Source: Ruminococcus sp. UBA4321
Lineage (GTDB): Bacteria; Bacillota; Clostridia; Oscillospirales; Ruminococcaceae
DNA length: 21,959 nt
Assembly: GCA_002393815.1 (NCBI GenBank)
Contig: DGUB01000015.1
Coordinates: forward strand, 1-21,959
Direction: 5' to 3'
The notes beneath the pieces were generated by a model. It was not told the origin of the DNA. It saw only the letters and a list, made by a program, of their open reading frames with translations, and did not search any database. The position numbers were made by a program, and so were the translations under genes. This document shows positions 5,785 to 14,836 of the stretch, one piece after another. Position 1 is the first letter of the stretch, and every line of letters begins with the position of its first letter.

Positions 5785-8700
5785 TCAGAAAAAGCCTAAC
5801 TGCGTGGTTTTCGGAAGCGAGCCGAACGCGTTCATACTTTCAAGCAGTTCGATAATGGTTCGCGTCGCCCCACTGGAATACTGAAACTCTTCCACGGATA
5901 AATAATCGCCTTTCTGCGCGGTTTCGTAAATGCCTCTCGCGGCATTTTTCCCGACTCCGGCAAGCGCACAGAACGGAATCCGGATTTTCCCGTCTTCGAT
6001 AAGATATTCCGTTGCATGGGATTTTTTCAAATCAATCGGGAGAAAGTCCAGTCCGCGCGACATCATTTCATTGGTAATCATGAGAATATCGTGCAGGTCG
6101 TTTTCTTTTTTGGTTCGGGTGTTGCCTTTCAGCTGGAGTTCCTCAATCTTTGCGCGGACGGCATCAATCCCCTGCACGGCGAGTTCGGCATCGAAGTCAT
6201 CGCCGCGGACGGTGAAATAAGTTGCATAATATTCGAGAGGTTTATAGAGCTTAAACCAGCCGATTTTCATCGCTGCGATGATATACGCCGCCGCGTGAGC
6301 CTTCGGGAACATGTACTTAATACGGAGACAACTCTGAATATACCATTCCGGAACGTCGTGTTCACGGAGCATTTTCAGCACATCATCATCAAAGAGTTTG
6401 GAAGCCTTGCCTTTACGGGTGAATTCCATAATCTTGAACGCCCACTTCGGCTCAACGCCCTTATAGAGCAGATAGGTCATAATGCTGTCGCGCGTTCCGA
6501 TTACTTCGGAAATTGTGCAGGTTCCGTTGTCGATTAAGTCTTTGGCATTGCCGAGCCATACGTCCGTACCGTGAGACAGTCCGGAAATCTGTAAGAAATC
6601 GCTGAATTTCGTGGGTTTCGCATCCATGAGCATCTGAATCGTGAAGCCTGTACCCATTTCCGGAATGCCGAGACTTCCGGTCGGGCAGTAGATATCATTT
6701 TCAGTCACGCCGAGAACGGAACAGTCCGTACACATCCGGATAACATTCGGGTCATAGCCGGGAATATCGTTGATTTTCAGTCCGGTGAGGTCTTCGAGAT
6801 GCTTGTAAATCGTCGGGACAACATGACCGAGTTCATCCAGTTTCAGGATAGTATCATGCAGAGAATTGAAGTCGAAATGTGTCGTGATAACTTCGGAGTC
6901 TGCCGAATCCGCCGGATGCTGTACCGGAGTGAAGTCATACACTTCGTAATTCGAGGGGATAACGACCATACCGCCGGGGTGCTGTCCGGTGGTTCTCTTG
7001 ACACCGGTACAGCCGATGGAAAGCCGGTTTTCTTCGGAAGCGTTGAGCGATACGCCGATTTCTTCGAGATACTTCTTGACAAATCCGTAAGCGGTTTTAT
7101 CAGCTATCGAGCCGATAGTTCCGGCTTTAAAGACGTTTTCGCGTCCGAATAATTCTTCTGTATAGCGGTGTGCGCTGGACTGATATTCATTGGAGAAGTT
7201 CAGGTCAATATCAGGAGCTTTGTCGCCGTCGAATCCGAGGAAGGTTTCAAAGGGGATATCATGTCCGTCATGCCAGAGTTCCTCACCGCATTTCGGGCAT
7301 TTTTTCGCCGGAAGGTCGAACCCTGAACCGTAGCTGCCGTCAGTGATGAATTCGCTGTACTTGCATTTCTTGCAGATATAGTGTGGAACGAGCGGATTGA
7401 CTTCCGAGATACCCGCCATAGAAGCCACGAACGACGAACCGACAGAACCTCTTGAACCGACATGATAGCCATGTTCTTCGGAGTTATAGACGAGTTTCTG
7501 CGCAATCATATATAATACAGAGAAGCCGTGCTTGATGATAGAATTCAGTTCTTTTTCGAGGCGTTTTTCCACGATTTCGGGCAGAGGAGAACCGTAAATT
7601 TCTTCGGCGCGTTCGTGGGTGATTCTGACGAGGTCTTCTTCCGCGCCGTCGATACTGGGAGTGAACGTACCTTTCGGAATCGGGAAGACATGTTCACAGG
7701 CATTGGCAATCCACTGGGGATTGTTTACGACGATTTCTTCTGCCTTTTCTTCTCCGAGATAGGAGAATTCTTTGAGCATTTCGTCAGTTGTCCGGAGATA
7801 GAGCGGCGGCTGTTCTTCGGCATCGGAGAAGCCATGAGTTGAAGTCAGAATCTTTCTGTAGATACCGTCTTTCTCGTCGAGGAAATGCACATCACAGGTT
7901 GCCACGACCGGAATATTTAATTTTTCGCCGAGTGCGATAATTTTCCGGTTATAGTCGCGGAGCTGTTCTTCATCGCGGGCAATGCCTTTTTTCATCATGA
8001 AAGCGTTATTGGCAATCGGCTGAATTTCGAGATAATCATAGAACTTTGCAAGTTTTTCGAGTTCTTCGTCGGGTCTTTTATCGACCACAGCGGAGAAGAG
8101 TTCTCCGGCTTCGCAGGCAGAACCGAAAATCAAGCCTTCGCGGTGTTCTTCGAGAACAGATTTCGGAATCTGCGGATGACGGTAGAAACAGTGCAGATGT
8201 CCGTAAGAAACAAGCTTATAGAGATTTTTCAGACCGACCTGATTCCGGACTAAGATAATCTGATGATAAGAGCGCAGTTTCTTGATATCAATCAAATCGC
8301 ATTTAGTATTGAAATCCTGAAGGGTTTCAATTTTTTTATCTTTGGCGAGTTTCTGTGTCAGGCTGACATAGATTTTCGCGAGCATGAGTGCATCATCAGA
8401 AGCGCGGTGATGGTCGAATTTTCCGAGTTTGAGGTGTTTTGCGACCAAGTCAAGCTTATGCTTGCCGAGATTCGGCAGAGCCGACTGACAGAGAATCAGC
8501 GTATCAATCCAGCTGTACGGGAACTGCATGTCATGCCGTTCACAGACGGAATTGATAAAGCAGGTATCGAACATGGCATTATGCGCGGCAAGTACCGGGG
8601 AATCTCCGCAGAATTCCATAAATTTCCGGACAGCTTCGGCTTCTTTGGGGGCATCTGCCACCATTTCGTCAGTAATTCCGGTCAGTTCGGTAATATTCGC

Positions 8701-10107
8701 CGGGATATGCTGTTCCGGATTCACGAACGTGTTGAAGCTTTCGACGACTTGCAGATTTTTTAATCTGACTGCGCCGATTTCGGTCAGTCTGTCATGATAT
8801 TTGTTCAAGCCGGTAGTTTCCACGTCAAAGATAATAATTTCTTCCTGAATGCTTCTGTTGTCGTCGCCGTTGATAATTCTCTGAGGCTCCAAATCGTTGA
8901 TAACATAAGCTTCACAGCCGTAGATGACTTTAAAATTCGGGTCTTTAAGGGAGCTTTCTGCGGAAGCGGCATCCGGAAACGCCTGCACCACACCGTGGTC
9001 AGTGATGGCAATCGCCGGATGTCCCCAGTCATGCGCCCTCTTGATGAGCGTTCCGGCATCGGTAACGGCATCCATCGCGGACATATTGGTATGACAATGC
9101 AGTTCGACGCGCTTCTGCTTTGCGGTATCCTGACGTAGCTTTCTCTTGCGAATAATAATCGTATCCGGTTCGAGAACAGGCTCATGCTCGAATGTATCAT
9201 CCTTGATTTTTCCGGCGGCGAGAATGCTCATGCCGTTTTTGAGTTCTCCAAGCGGCAGAAGTTCAATTTTTTCTTTCTTGTCGAATAATTTCAGCTTAAT
9301 CGAGCCGGAAAAGTCAGTTATCTGATAAGTGACGATTCTGTAATCGCTCTTGGTATCTCTGGAATCAGAAGCGAAAATATCTCCGTAGACAACAACGCGC
9401 TGATTTCTGGTCTGGAGTGCTTCCGGAATCGGTGTGATGTCGCTCCGGACGGGTCTGCCTTTAATCAGAACATCTTCTCCCCGTTCATAATTGAACTGCG
9501 CCGTATTTCCTGTGACAGTCTGCGGCTTATCTGGAATTTTTGGCGTTGTACAGTCGTTCTGCTTCTGGGACGGCGGCGGAAGATACTGCGGCGGTGCCTG
9601 CTGAATTGTCTGGTTCAGCTGTGCTTCGGTAAAGACCGCATCACCCTGTAACTTCACAGTAATTTTTTTAGAAAAATGCTTTTCTGTAAATTTTTCAAAC
9701 TCCTGACAGAACCGGAATTTATTCAGGATTTCCAGTCCGCCGTTATGAATCAGGATATCCAGAATATCATGTTCCAGTTTGACTTCTGCATCGTTCAGGA
9801 AACCGTTGATAATCGGCAGTTCACGTTTGAGCATTTCGACAGCGACGGGATAGCTTTCCAGTGTAAAAAGTTCCGGGTCATAGCGGCAGTCAAGCCGGAA
9901 ATTCCGGACTTTGAGAGCCTTTGCGGTCATCTGTTCAAAGCTGATAATATCCGCGAACGGCACGACGGAAGAAAATTTCGTCACGAAAGTAATATTCTGC
10001 AATTTATCTTCGTCATACAGAATATTTTCTATCATGCCCGTCTGTATGGACGGCGGAATTTCTTCCACATACTGTTTCATGAATTCCAAAATAGTCGCAT
10101 TTGCCAT
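5785..10107 (-). CDS. polC: DNA polymerase III alpha subunit, PolC type
   Basis: The replicative polymerase of low-GC Gram-positive bacteria, with its own 3'-5' proofreading activity. 1440 residues from the ATG, normal for PolC. Approximate domains, counted from the TTG codon (one higher than from the ATG): N-terminal domain (1-165), a Pro/Gln-rich linker (165-205), an OB fold (210-325), PHP domain starting VELHCHTNMSAMDAVTDAG (335-353), a DEDDh exonuclease inserted in the PHP domain (FDVETTG 428-434, HNAMFDTCF 510-518, HRASDDALM 568-576), zinc-knuckle cysteines (CKKC 913-916, CPKC 938-941) and the catalytic DGDKAPDIDLNF (961-972) with Asp967 and Asp969. The ATG at 10107 is preferred over TTG at 10110 because AGGGGG lies 7 bases upstream of it. 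It is the last gene of the pyrH cluster. Its stop touches the stop of the convergent nuclease gene with no visible terminator. Confidence 0.98.
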   Translation of the reverse strand: MANATILEFMKQYVEEIPPSIQTGMIENILYDEDKLQNITFVTKFSSVVPFADIISFEQMTAKALKVRNFRLDCRYDPELFTLESYPVAVEMLKRELPIINGFLNDAEVKLEHDILDILIHNGGLEILNKFRFCQEFEKFTEKHFSKKITVKLQGDAVFTEAQLNQTIQQAPPQYLPPPSQKQNDCTTPKIPDKPQTVTGNTAQFNYERGEDVLIKGRPVRSDITPIPEALQTRNQRVVVYGDIFASDSRDTKSDYRIVTYQITDFSGSIKLKLFDKKEKIELLPLGELKNGMSILAAGKIKDDTFEHEPVLEPDTIIIRKRKLRQDTAKQKRVELHCHTNMSAMDAVTDAGTLIKRAHDWGHPAIAITDHGVVQAFPDAASAESSLKDPNFKVIYGCEAYVINDLEPQRIINGDDNRSIQEEIIIFDVETTGLNKYHDRLTEIGAVRLKNLQVVESFNTFVNPEQHIPANITELTGITDEMVADAPKEAEAVRKFMEFCGDSPVLAAHNAMFDTCFINSVCERHDMQFPYSWIDTLILCQSALPNLGKHKLDLVAKHLKLGKFDHHRASDDALMLAKIYVSLTQKLAKDKKIETLQDFNTKCDLIDIKKLRSYHQIILVRNQVGLKNLYKLVSYGHLHCFYRHPQIPKSVLEEHREGLIFGSACEAGELFSAVVDKRPDEELEKLAKFYDYLEIQPIANNAFMMKKGIARDEEQLRDYNRKIIALGEKLNIPVVATCDVHFLDEKDGIYRKILTSTHGFSDAEEQPPLYLRTTDEMLKEFSYLGEEKAEEIVVNNPQWIANACEHVFPIPKGTFTPSIDGAEEDLVRITHERAEEIYGSPLPEIVEKRLEKELNSIIKHGFSVLYMIAQKLVYNSEEHGYHVGSRGSVGSSFVASMAGISEVNPLVPHYICKKCKYSEFITDGSYGSGFDLPAKKCPKCGEELWHDGHDIPFETFLGFDGDKAPDIDLNFSNEYQSSAHRYTEELFGRENVFKAGTIGSIADKTAYGFVKKYLEEIGVSLNASEENRLSIGCTGVKRTTGQHPGGMVVIPSNYEVYDFTPVQHPADSADSEVITTHFDFNSLHDTILKLDELGHVVPTIYKHLEDLTGLKINDIPGYDPNVIRMCTDCSVLGVTENDIYCPTGSLGIPEMGTGFTIQMLMDAKPTKFSDFLQISGLSHGTDVWLGNAKDLIDNGTCTISEVIGTRDSIMTYLLYKGVEPKWAFKIMEFTRKGKASKLFDDDVLKMLREHDVPEWYIQSCLRIKYMFPKAHAAAYIIAAMKIGWFKLYKPLEYYATYFTVRGDDFDAELAVQGIDAVRAKIEELQLKGNTRTKKENDLHDILMITNEMMSRGLDFLPIDLKKSHATEYLIEDGKIRIPFCALAGVGKNAARGIYETAQKGDYLSVEEFQYSSGATRTIIELLESMNAFGSLPKTTQLGFF

Positions 10108-10131
10108 CAATAATCCCCCTCTATGATAAAA

Positions 10132-11172
10132 TTATAATTTTTCGAGTTCTTCGAGCAGAGCCGGAACGATTTCATTTTCCGGAACTCTGCGGAGCGTTTC
10201 ACCATGACGGAACAGAATGCCGATACCGTTTCCGCCGGCAACGCCGATATCTGCTTCACGGGCTTCGCCGGGGCCATTCACGACACAGCCCATCACGGCA
10301 ATTTTGACATCTTTATTGATATTCTCGACAGCGTCTTCAACCTGTTTCGCGAGAGAAATCAAATCAATCTGAGTTCTGCCGCAAGTCGGACAGGAGACAA
10401 TCTGCACACCGCCGCGCTTTCCGATACTCTTGAGAATATCTTTTGCGGCTTTGATTTCGCGGATGGGGTCATCCGTCAGAGAAACTCTGATAGTTTCGCC
10501 GATGCCGTCATGTAACAGCGAGCCGATGCCGATTGCCGACTTGATTAGCCCCATACGTTCCGTACCGGCTTCGGTCACGCCGAGATGCAGAGGATAGGGG
10601 CATTTTTCAGCCGCTAAACGATAGCTGTCAATCATTCTGTTGACATCAGAAGATTTGATGGAAATCACAATATCATTGAAATCAAACTTTTCCAGCATAG
10701 CGGCATGATTCAGCGCACTTTCGACAAGAGCTTCCGGCGTAGGAGAACCATATTTCGCAAGCAGTTCTTTCTCCAGAGAACCGGAATTCACGCCGATTCT
10801 GATGGGAATTTTCTTCTCCCGACAGACCTGCGCCACCTGCTTTACCCTGTCCATATTTCCGATATTGCCGGGATTGATTCTGATTTTATCGACTCCGGCG
10901 GCGGCGGCTTCGAGGGCGATTTTATAATCAAAATGAATGTCGGCAACTAACGGAATACTGATTTTCTCCTTAATCGCCGGAATCAGTTTGACAGCTTCGA
11001 GATTCGGCACAGCCGTCCGGATAATTTCACAGCCTGCCTGTTCGAGTTCGACAGCCTGCCGGACATTGCCTTCGATATTGTCAGCCGGAACGTTCAGCAT
11101 GGACTGAATGTAAATATGTTCGCCGTTCAGAATACAATTTCCGACTTTGACGGGGTGAATGTTTCTCATCAT
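10132..11172 (-). CDS. ispG: 4-hydroxy-3-methylbut-2-enyl-diphosphate synthase
   Basis: Iron-sulfur enzyme of the MEP isoprenoid pathway that turns methylerythritol cyclodiphosphate into HMBPP using flavodoxin or ferredoxin. 346 residues, the usual size of the bacterial short form. A TIM-barrel N-terminal part (IQSMLNVPADN, ADIHFDYKIALEAA, KIRINPGNIG) precedes the cluster-binding C-terminal part with Cys261 and Cys264 in SCPTCGRTQIDL, Cys296 in VMGCVVNGPGEA and the likely fourth ligand Glu303. Two ATG codons are adjacent (11172 and 11169), and AAAGGAGG sits 6-9 bases upstream, so the exact start may differ by one codon. It lies 24 bases before polC and in the same operon as dxr and uppS, two other isoprenoid-related steps. 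Confidence 0.97.
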   Translation of the reverse strand: MMRNIHPVKVGNCILNGEHIYIQSMLNVPADNIEGNVRQAVELEQAGCEIIRTAVPNLEAVKLIPAIKEKISIPLVADIHFDYKIALEAAAAGVDKIRINPGNIGNMDRVKQVAQVCREKKIPIRIGVNSGSLEKELLAKYGSPTPEALVESALNHAAMLEKFDFNDIVISIKSSDVNRMIDSYRLAAEKCPYPLHLGVTEAGTERMGLIKSAIGIGSLLHDGIGETIRVSLTDDPIREIKAAKDILKSIGKRGGVQIVSCPTCGRTQIDLISLAKQVEDAVENINKDVKIAVMGCVVNGPGEAREADIGVAGGNGIGILFRHGETLRRVPENEIVPALLEELEKL

Positions 11173-11193
11173 GAAAAACCTCCTTTTATCGTA

Positions 11194-11637
11194 TCAATAA
11201 TTCTTTTTTTCTCTAAGTTTCTGATATTCCTGAAATACTTCCAGACATTCGGAACGGTCTAATTCTTCTGCCGTTTCCAGAGACTGCGAGAAGAATTCCT
11301 TATCCCTGAATCCGATAGTTTCTGTATCAGAAATATTGCAGCCATAATACACTTTTCGGATATTCGCCCACTGAATTGCCCCCTGACACATCGGGCAGGG
11401 CTGAGCCGTGGTATATAATTCACAGCCGGACAGATTGAAAGTATCAAGATTTTTGCAGGCATCGCGGATTGCCATCATTTCGCCGTGACAGGTGGCATCT
11501 TTCTGCCGAATCACTTCGTTATGCCCTCTGCCGACAACCTGATTTTCTTTGACAATCACACAGCCGAATGGTCCTCCGTGTCCGGCACGAATACCCTGTT
11601 TCGCTTCTTCGACTGCCAGTTGCATATATTGATTCAT
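11194..11637 (-). CDS. Nucleoside/guanine deaminase family protein (zinc cytidine-deaminase fold)
   Basis: 147-residue hydrolytic deaminase of the cytidine-deaminase superfamily. Zinc ligands are His51 with catalytic Glu53 (CHGEMMAIRDAC) and Cys81/Cys84 (QPCPMCQGAIQW). The N-terminal GGPFGCVIVK and the GHNEV segment resemble guanine deaminase (GuaD) more than the tRNA deaminase TadA, so deamination of guanine to xanthine is the best guess; another purine base or nucleoside is possible. The usual HAE zinc triplet is HGE here, a variant tolerated in the superfamily. ATG at 11637 has GGAGG 8 bases upstream. It sits between rseP and ispG, in an operon where no purine-salvage gene is expected, and follows an intercistronic hairpin. 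Confidence 0.88.
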   Translation of the reverse strand: MNQYMQLAVEEAKQGIRAGHGGPFGCVIVKENQVVGRGHNEVIRQKDATCHGEMMAIRDACKNLDTFNLSGCELYTTAQPCPMCQGAIQWANIRKVYYGCNISDTETIGFRDKEFFSQSLETAEELDRSECLEVFQEYQKLREKKNY

Positions 11638-11665
11638 CTGCGATTCCTCCGGATAGATTATGTAT

Positions 11666-11687
11666 TCTGCCGGAACACTCCGGCAGA
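11666..11687 (-). other. Intercistronic stem-loop after rseP
   Basis: TCTGCCGGA and TCCGGCAGA form a perfect 9-bp stem with a 4-base loop (GTGT on the transcribed strand), 7 bases after the rseP stop. No uridine tract follows (the next bases are ATACATAATC), so this is not a standard intrinsic terminator. It more likely blocks 3' exonucleases or marks an RNA processing site between rseP and the deaminase gene. Confidence 0.65.
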
Positions 11688-11694
11688 GAAGATT

Positions 11695-12744
11695 TTACTT
11701 GTTCGCCAGATTGAAAATATCCTGAACCGTGACAGCAATCATGATTAAGAATAATACTGCCATACCGGCGAAATGCACCATGCCTTCACGTTCGGGACTG
11801 ACGGGCTTCCGGCGGATGCCTTCAATCGCTAAGAATACGAATCTTGCGCCGTCCAGAGCCGGAATCGGCAGAAGATTGAAAATTCCGACGTTGATAGTAA
11901 TAAACGACGCTAACGACAGCACCGAGGTCAGATGCTGTTTAAAAGTTTCGCCGTAAGAAGCCGCCTCTCCGATGGTACTGATAATTCCTACAGGTCCCGA
12001 TAAATCATGAAAACCATATTTTCCGGTAATCAGGTCACGGAGTGAAATCCAGATAAGCCGTCCTGTCGAAATCGTATCCAGAAAACTATAGGAAATCACA
12101 TTCAGGAACGTCAGCTTTTCCGCCGAAACATAGAAATCCTGACGACCCTGTGTTGCCGTATTATAGAATTTCACGTTCCGGAGCGTCACTTTCTCCCCGT
12201 TCCGGCGAACGACTAAAGTCATGGTATCAGAATCGGTATTCTGAAGCTTATAGGATAAATCTGTATCTGTAAAGATTCGCATACCGTCCATATACAGGAT
12301 TTCATCACCGACCTGTAAACCGCATGTTTCGCTTGTGGAAGTGGAAACTCCGGTATCTTTATCTTTTGTGAAATCGGCGATTTTGAGCGTAATCACATCA
12401 CCATAGAGCAAAGTTGTCACGAGAATCAGGACGAATCCGAGAATCAGATTCATTGTTGCTCCGGCGACGACGACAAGCATACGTTTCCAGACGGGTTTCC
12501 GGTTGAACGCTCTGGGGTCGTCGCTTCCGGAGTCCTCGCCTTCCATGGCGCAGAAGCCCCCAATCGGAAGCAGACGGAGTGAATATTGTGTTTCACCTTT
12601 CTGCTTTTTCAGGATAACGGGTCCCATCCCGATGGAGAATTCATTGACTTTGATGCCGCATAACTTCGCGACGGAAAAATGTCCGAACTCATGCAGGGCG
12701 ATAATTACCCCGAATACAAGCATTGCAACTAAAATCGTTACCAT
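11695..12744 (-). CDS. rseP: Site-2-type zinc metalloprotease, RseP/RasP family
   Basis: Polytopic intramembrane protease that cleaves anti-sigma factors and leftover signal peptides within the membrane. 349 residues, in the range of Firmicute RasP proteins. The zinc site is HEFGH (His18, Glu19, His22) in the first transmembrane helix. A second membrane helix lies about residues 90-115, a single PDZ domain about 125-195 (SETCGLQVGDEIL, MDGMRIF), and the conserved LPIPALDGARF (291-301) provides Asp298, the third zinc ligand. The last helix is about 322-343. ATG at 12744 has AAAGGA upstream. It lies 23 bases after dxr, the standard order in Firmicutes. No anti-sigma factor gene is in the window. 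Confidence 0.96.
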   Translation of the reverse strand: MVTILVAMLVFGVIIALHEFGHFSVAKLCGIKVNEFSIGMGPVILKKQKGETQYSLRLLPIGGFCAMEGEDSGSDDPRAFNRKPVWKRMLVVVAGATMNLILGFVLILVTTLLYGDVITLKIADFTKDKDTGVSTSTSETCGLQVGDEILYMDGMRIFTDTDLSYKLQNTDSDTMTLVVRRNGEKVTLRNVKFYNTATQGRQDFYVSAEKLTFLNVISYSFLDTISTGRLIWISLRDLITGKYGFHDLSGPVGIISTIGEAASYGETFKQHLTSVLSLASFITINVGIFNLLPIPALDGARFVFLAIEGIRRKPVSPEREGMVHFAGMAVLFLIMIAVTVQDIFNLANK

Positions 12745-12767
12745 ATCATAAATCCTTTCTGACTGTG

Positions 12768-13916
12768 TCAGCGTCCGGCGATTTGTTCGCGGACGAATTT
12801 CCGCGCTTGTGTATCGGCTTCGAGAATATCTTCATAACTGCCGATTTTTCCGCCTTTGACGGTCTGCATGGCTTCGCGGACGAGTTCGCCGATTTCGAGG
12901 AATTTAATTTCATCCCGGAGGAAGTGCGCGACGGCTTCTTCATTCGCGCCGTTGACGATTGCCGGACGGAGTCCGCCTTCTTTAATCGCGTCGATAGCGG
13001 CGGTCAGGCAGTCGAAAGTTTCATAATCAGGTTTCTCGAATGTCAGTGTTCCGTAATCTGTCAGAGACAAATGCTTTGTCGGGCAGTCCACACGCTTCGG
13101 ATATAACAGCGCGTACTGAATCGGAATTTTCATATCCGGAACACCCATCTGACCGATAACGGCATAATCCTCGAATTCGACCGCCGAATGCAGAACACTC
13201 TGCCGGTGAACGACAATTTCGATTTGTTCTGGAGTGAGGTCAAAGAGCCATTTTGCCTCGATAAATTCAAGACCTTTGTTCATGAGCGTGGAAGAATCTA
13301 TCGTGATTTTATTGCCCATATTCCAGTTAGGATGTTTCAGCGCGTCAGCGGCGCGGACGTTCTGCAAATCGGCTTTTTTCTTTCCGAAGAAGGACCCTCC
13401 GGAAGCGGTCAGAATCATCTTTCTGATTTTGTTCATCTCATTGCCCTGCAAACTCTGGAACACAGCGGAATGTTCACTGTCAACCGGATAGATTTTCACA
13501 CCTTTTTCGGCGGCGGCTTTCATAACGAGTTCACCGCCGGCGACGAGTGTTTCTTTATTCGCGAGGGCGATATCGTTTCCGGCTTTGACAGCTTTCAGCG
13601 TCGGAAGCAGTCCGACCATGCCGACAACGCTGTTCAGAACAATATCAGCATTCTTGTCAGAAGCAATCTGACACAAGCCGTTCATGCCTGTCAGAATTTC
13701 GATATTTTCGCCGGAGAGTAATTCTTTCAGTTTTCCGGCTTGGAATTCGTCATAGATGCAGACGCATTCAGGATGGAATTTCTTTGCCTGTTCCGCTAAT
13801 TTTTCCGCCTGACGGTTCGCGGCTAAGGCAGTAACTTTCAGACCGTGCTTTTCGATAACTTCAAGAGCCTGTGTGCCTATCGACCCGGTAGAGCCTAAAA
13901 GAGCGACTTTTTTCAT
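12768..13916 (-). CDS. dxr: 1-deoxy-D-xylulose 5-phosphate reductoisomerase
   Basis: NADPH-dependent enzyme of the MEP pathway that makes 2-C-methylerythritol 4-phosphate; it is the target of fosmidomycin. 382 residues, normal length. NADPH-binding GSTGSIG (8-14) begins the Rossmann fold. LANKETLVAGG (118-128), metal ligands Asp146 and Glu148 in PVDSEHSAVFQ, the substrate loop TASGGSFFGK (170-179) and the third ligand Glu217 in LMNKGLEFIEA are all present. The start at 13916 gives the expected MKKVALLGSTGS N-terminus. Upstream AGGAG (AATAGGAG) is separated from the ATG by about 11 bases, slightly long. A 10-bp hairpin lies in the gap to cdsA. Confidence 0.98.
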   Translation of the reverse strand: MKKVALLGSTGSIGTQALEVIEKHGLKVTALAANRQAEKLAEQAKKFHPECVCIYDEFQAGKLKELLSGENIEILTGMNGLCQIASDKNADIVLNSVVGMVGLLPTLKAVKAGNDIALANKETLVAGGELVMKAAAEKGVKIYPVDSEHSAVFQSLQGNEMNKIRKMILTASGGSFFGKKKADLQNVRAADALKHPNWNMGNKITIDSSTLMNKGLEFIEAKWLFDLTPEQIEIVVHRQSVLHSAVEFEDYAVIGQMGVPDMKIPIQYALLYPKRVDCPTKHLSLTDYGTLTFEKPDYETFDCLTAAIDAIKEGGLRPAIVNGANEEAVAHFLRDEIKFLEIGELVREAMQTVKGGKIGSYEDILEADTQARKFVREQIAGR

Positions 13917-13939
13917 GATTCAAACAACTCCTATTAAGA

Positions 13940-13971
13940 CAATAAACCTATCCGGTCAGACAGGTTTATTG
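13940..13971 (-). other. Intercistronic stem-loop between cdsA and dxr
   Basis: CAATAAACCT (13940-13949) and AGGTTTATTG (13962-13971) form a perfect 10-bp stem around a 12-base loop, in the 68-base gap after cdsA. On the transcribed strand the stem is followed by TCTTAATAGGAG, so a weak U-rich tail and then the dxr ribosome binding site. It could reduce read-through or shape access to the dxr start; a full terminator seems unlikely. Confidence 0.6.
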
Positions 13972-13984
13972 ATTTTGCTTACTT

Positions 13985-14836
13985 TTATAAAATCGGGAAT
14001 AACTGCATACACCAGTAAAACGCCGGAATGACAAACAAGACGCTGTCGAATCTGTCCATTAAACCGCCGTGTCCGGGCATGATGTTTCCGTAATCTTTAA
14101 TTCCCTTCTGACGCTTGATAACCGAAGCCGTCAAATCGCCCAGAACGCTGACAGCGGCGCAGACCAGACCTAACAGTCCGGCTTTCAGAGCCTGTAAGAT
14201 TCCGAAACCAAGACCGCATCCTTTCGCATAGAGAAAGAAAATCAGGACGAATAACAGCGTATTGCTGACAAGTCCGCCGATAAAGCCTTCCACGGTTTTT
14301 TTCGGGCTGATTTCGGGGCAGAGTTTTGTCCTGCCTAAGGCAACGCCGGAGAAATATGCGCCGGTATCGGCAATCCACGCGCCGCAGAGTGACAGAATCA
14401 CATAGAACAGACTATGATTTTCATCATGATTCATAGCCATCAGAAGCGTGAACGAATTTGTGACTAATATCATCGCGGCAATCATAAACGCACCCTGTTC
14501 GATTGTGAATGTTTTCGGGTGGCGCATATAGTCCCAGAATATCAGCGTCAGACAGACGGGCATCAGAACCTGATAAAATATGCCTGCCAGCTGCCAGCCT
14601 GCTCCGGAAACATCATCCCGCAGCAGTGAGGATAATATAATTGATAAGATTCCGTAAGCCATCACTGCTCCGGTGGAAAGCTTGAATTCCAGTCCGCCGA
14701 CTGCACGGATTAACTCGAACAGAATCACTCCGACAATCGCCGCGAACGCTAACGGAAATACTATCGTATTGTGCAGAACCAGCACCACTGCCAGAAGAGC
14801 CGCGCCAATCACGCCGGAGATAATTCTCTGTTTCAA
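13985..14836 (-). CDS. cdsA: Phosphatidate cytidylyltransferase (CDP-diacylglycerol synthase)
   Basis: Integral membrane enzyme that makes CDP-diacylglycerol from phosphatidic acid and CTP, the entry to phospholipid synthesis. 283 residues with about seven or eight hydrophobic helices. The family signature spans residues 238-261: SVIKRQKGIKD followed by IMPGHGGLMDRFDS, with the metal-binding aspartate. Its start codon is TTG at 14836, directly next to the uppS stop (TGA then TTG). The only good ribosome binding site, GGGGGTG, lies inside the last codons of uppS, so the TTG start is well supported and translation should be coupled to uppS. Confidence 0.95.
   Translation of the reverse strand: MKQRIISGVIGAALLAVVLVLHNTIVFPLAFAAIVGVILFELIRAVGGLEFKLSTGAVMAYGILSIILSSLLRDDVSGAGWQLAGIFYQVLMPVCLTLIFWDYMRHPKTFTIEQGAFMIAAMILVTNSFTLLMAMNHDENHSLFYVILSLCGAWIADTGAYFSGVALGRTKLCPEISPKKTVEGFIGGLVSNTLLFVLIFFLYAKGCGLGFGILQALKAGLLGLVCAAVSVLGDLTASVIKRQKGIKDYGNIMPGHGGLMDRFDSVLFVIPAFYWCMQLFPIL

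Noticed and set aside
10107..10110. TTG at 10110 as the polC start
   Set aside because: The adjacent ATG at 10107 is better spaced from AGGGGG; the difference is one residue.
6016..10113. Several plus-strand frames of 80-170 codons opposite polC
   Set aside because: polC is intact and fully explains this stretch; these frames lack start signals and family motifs.
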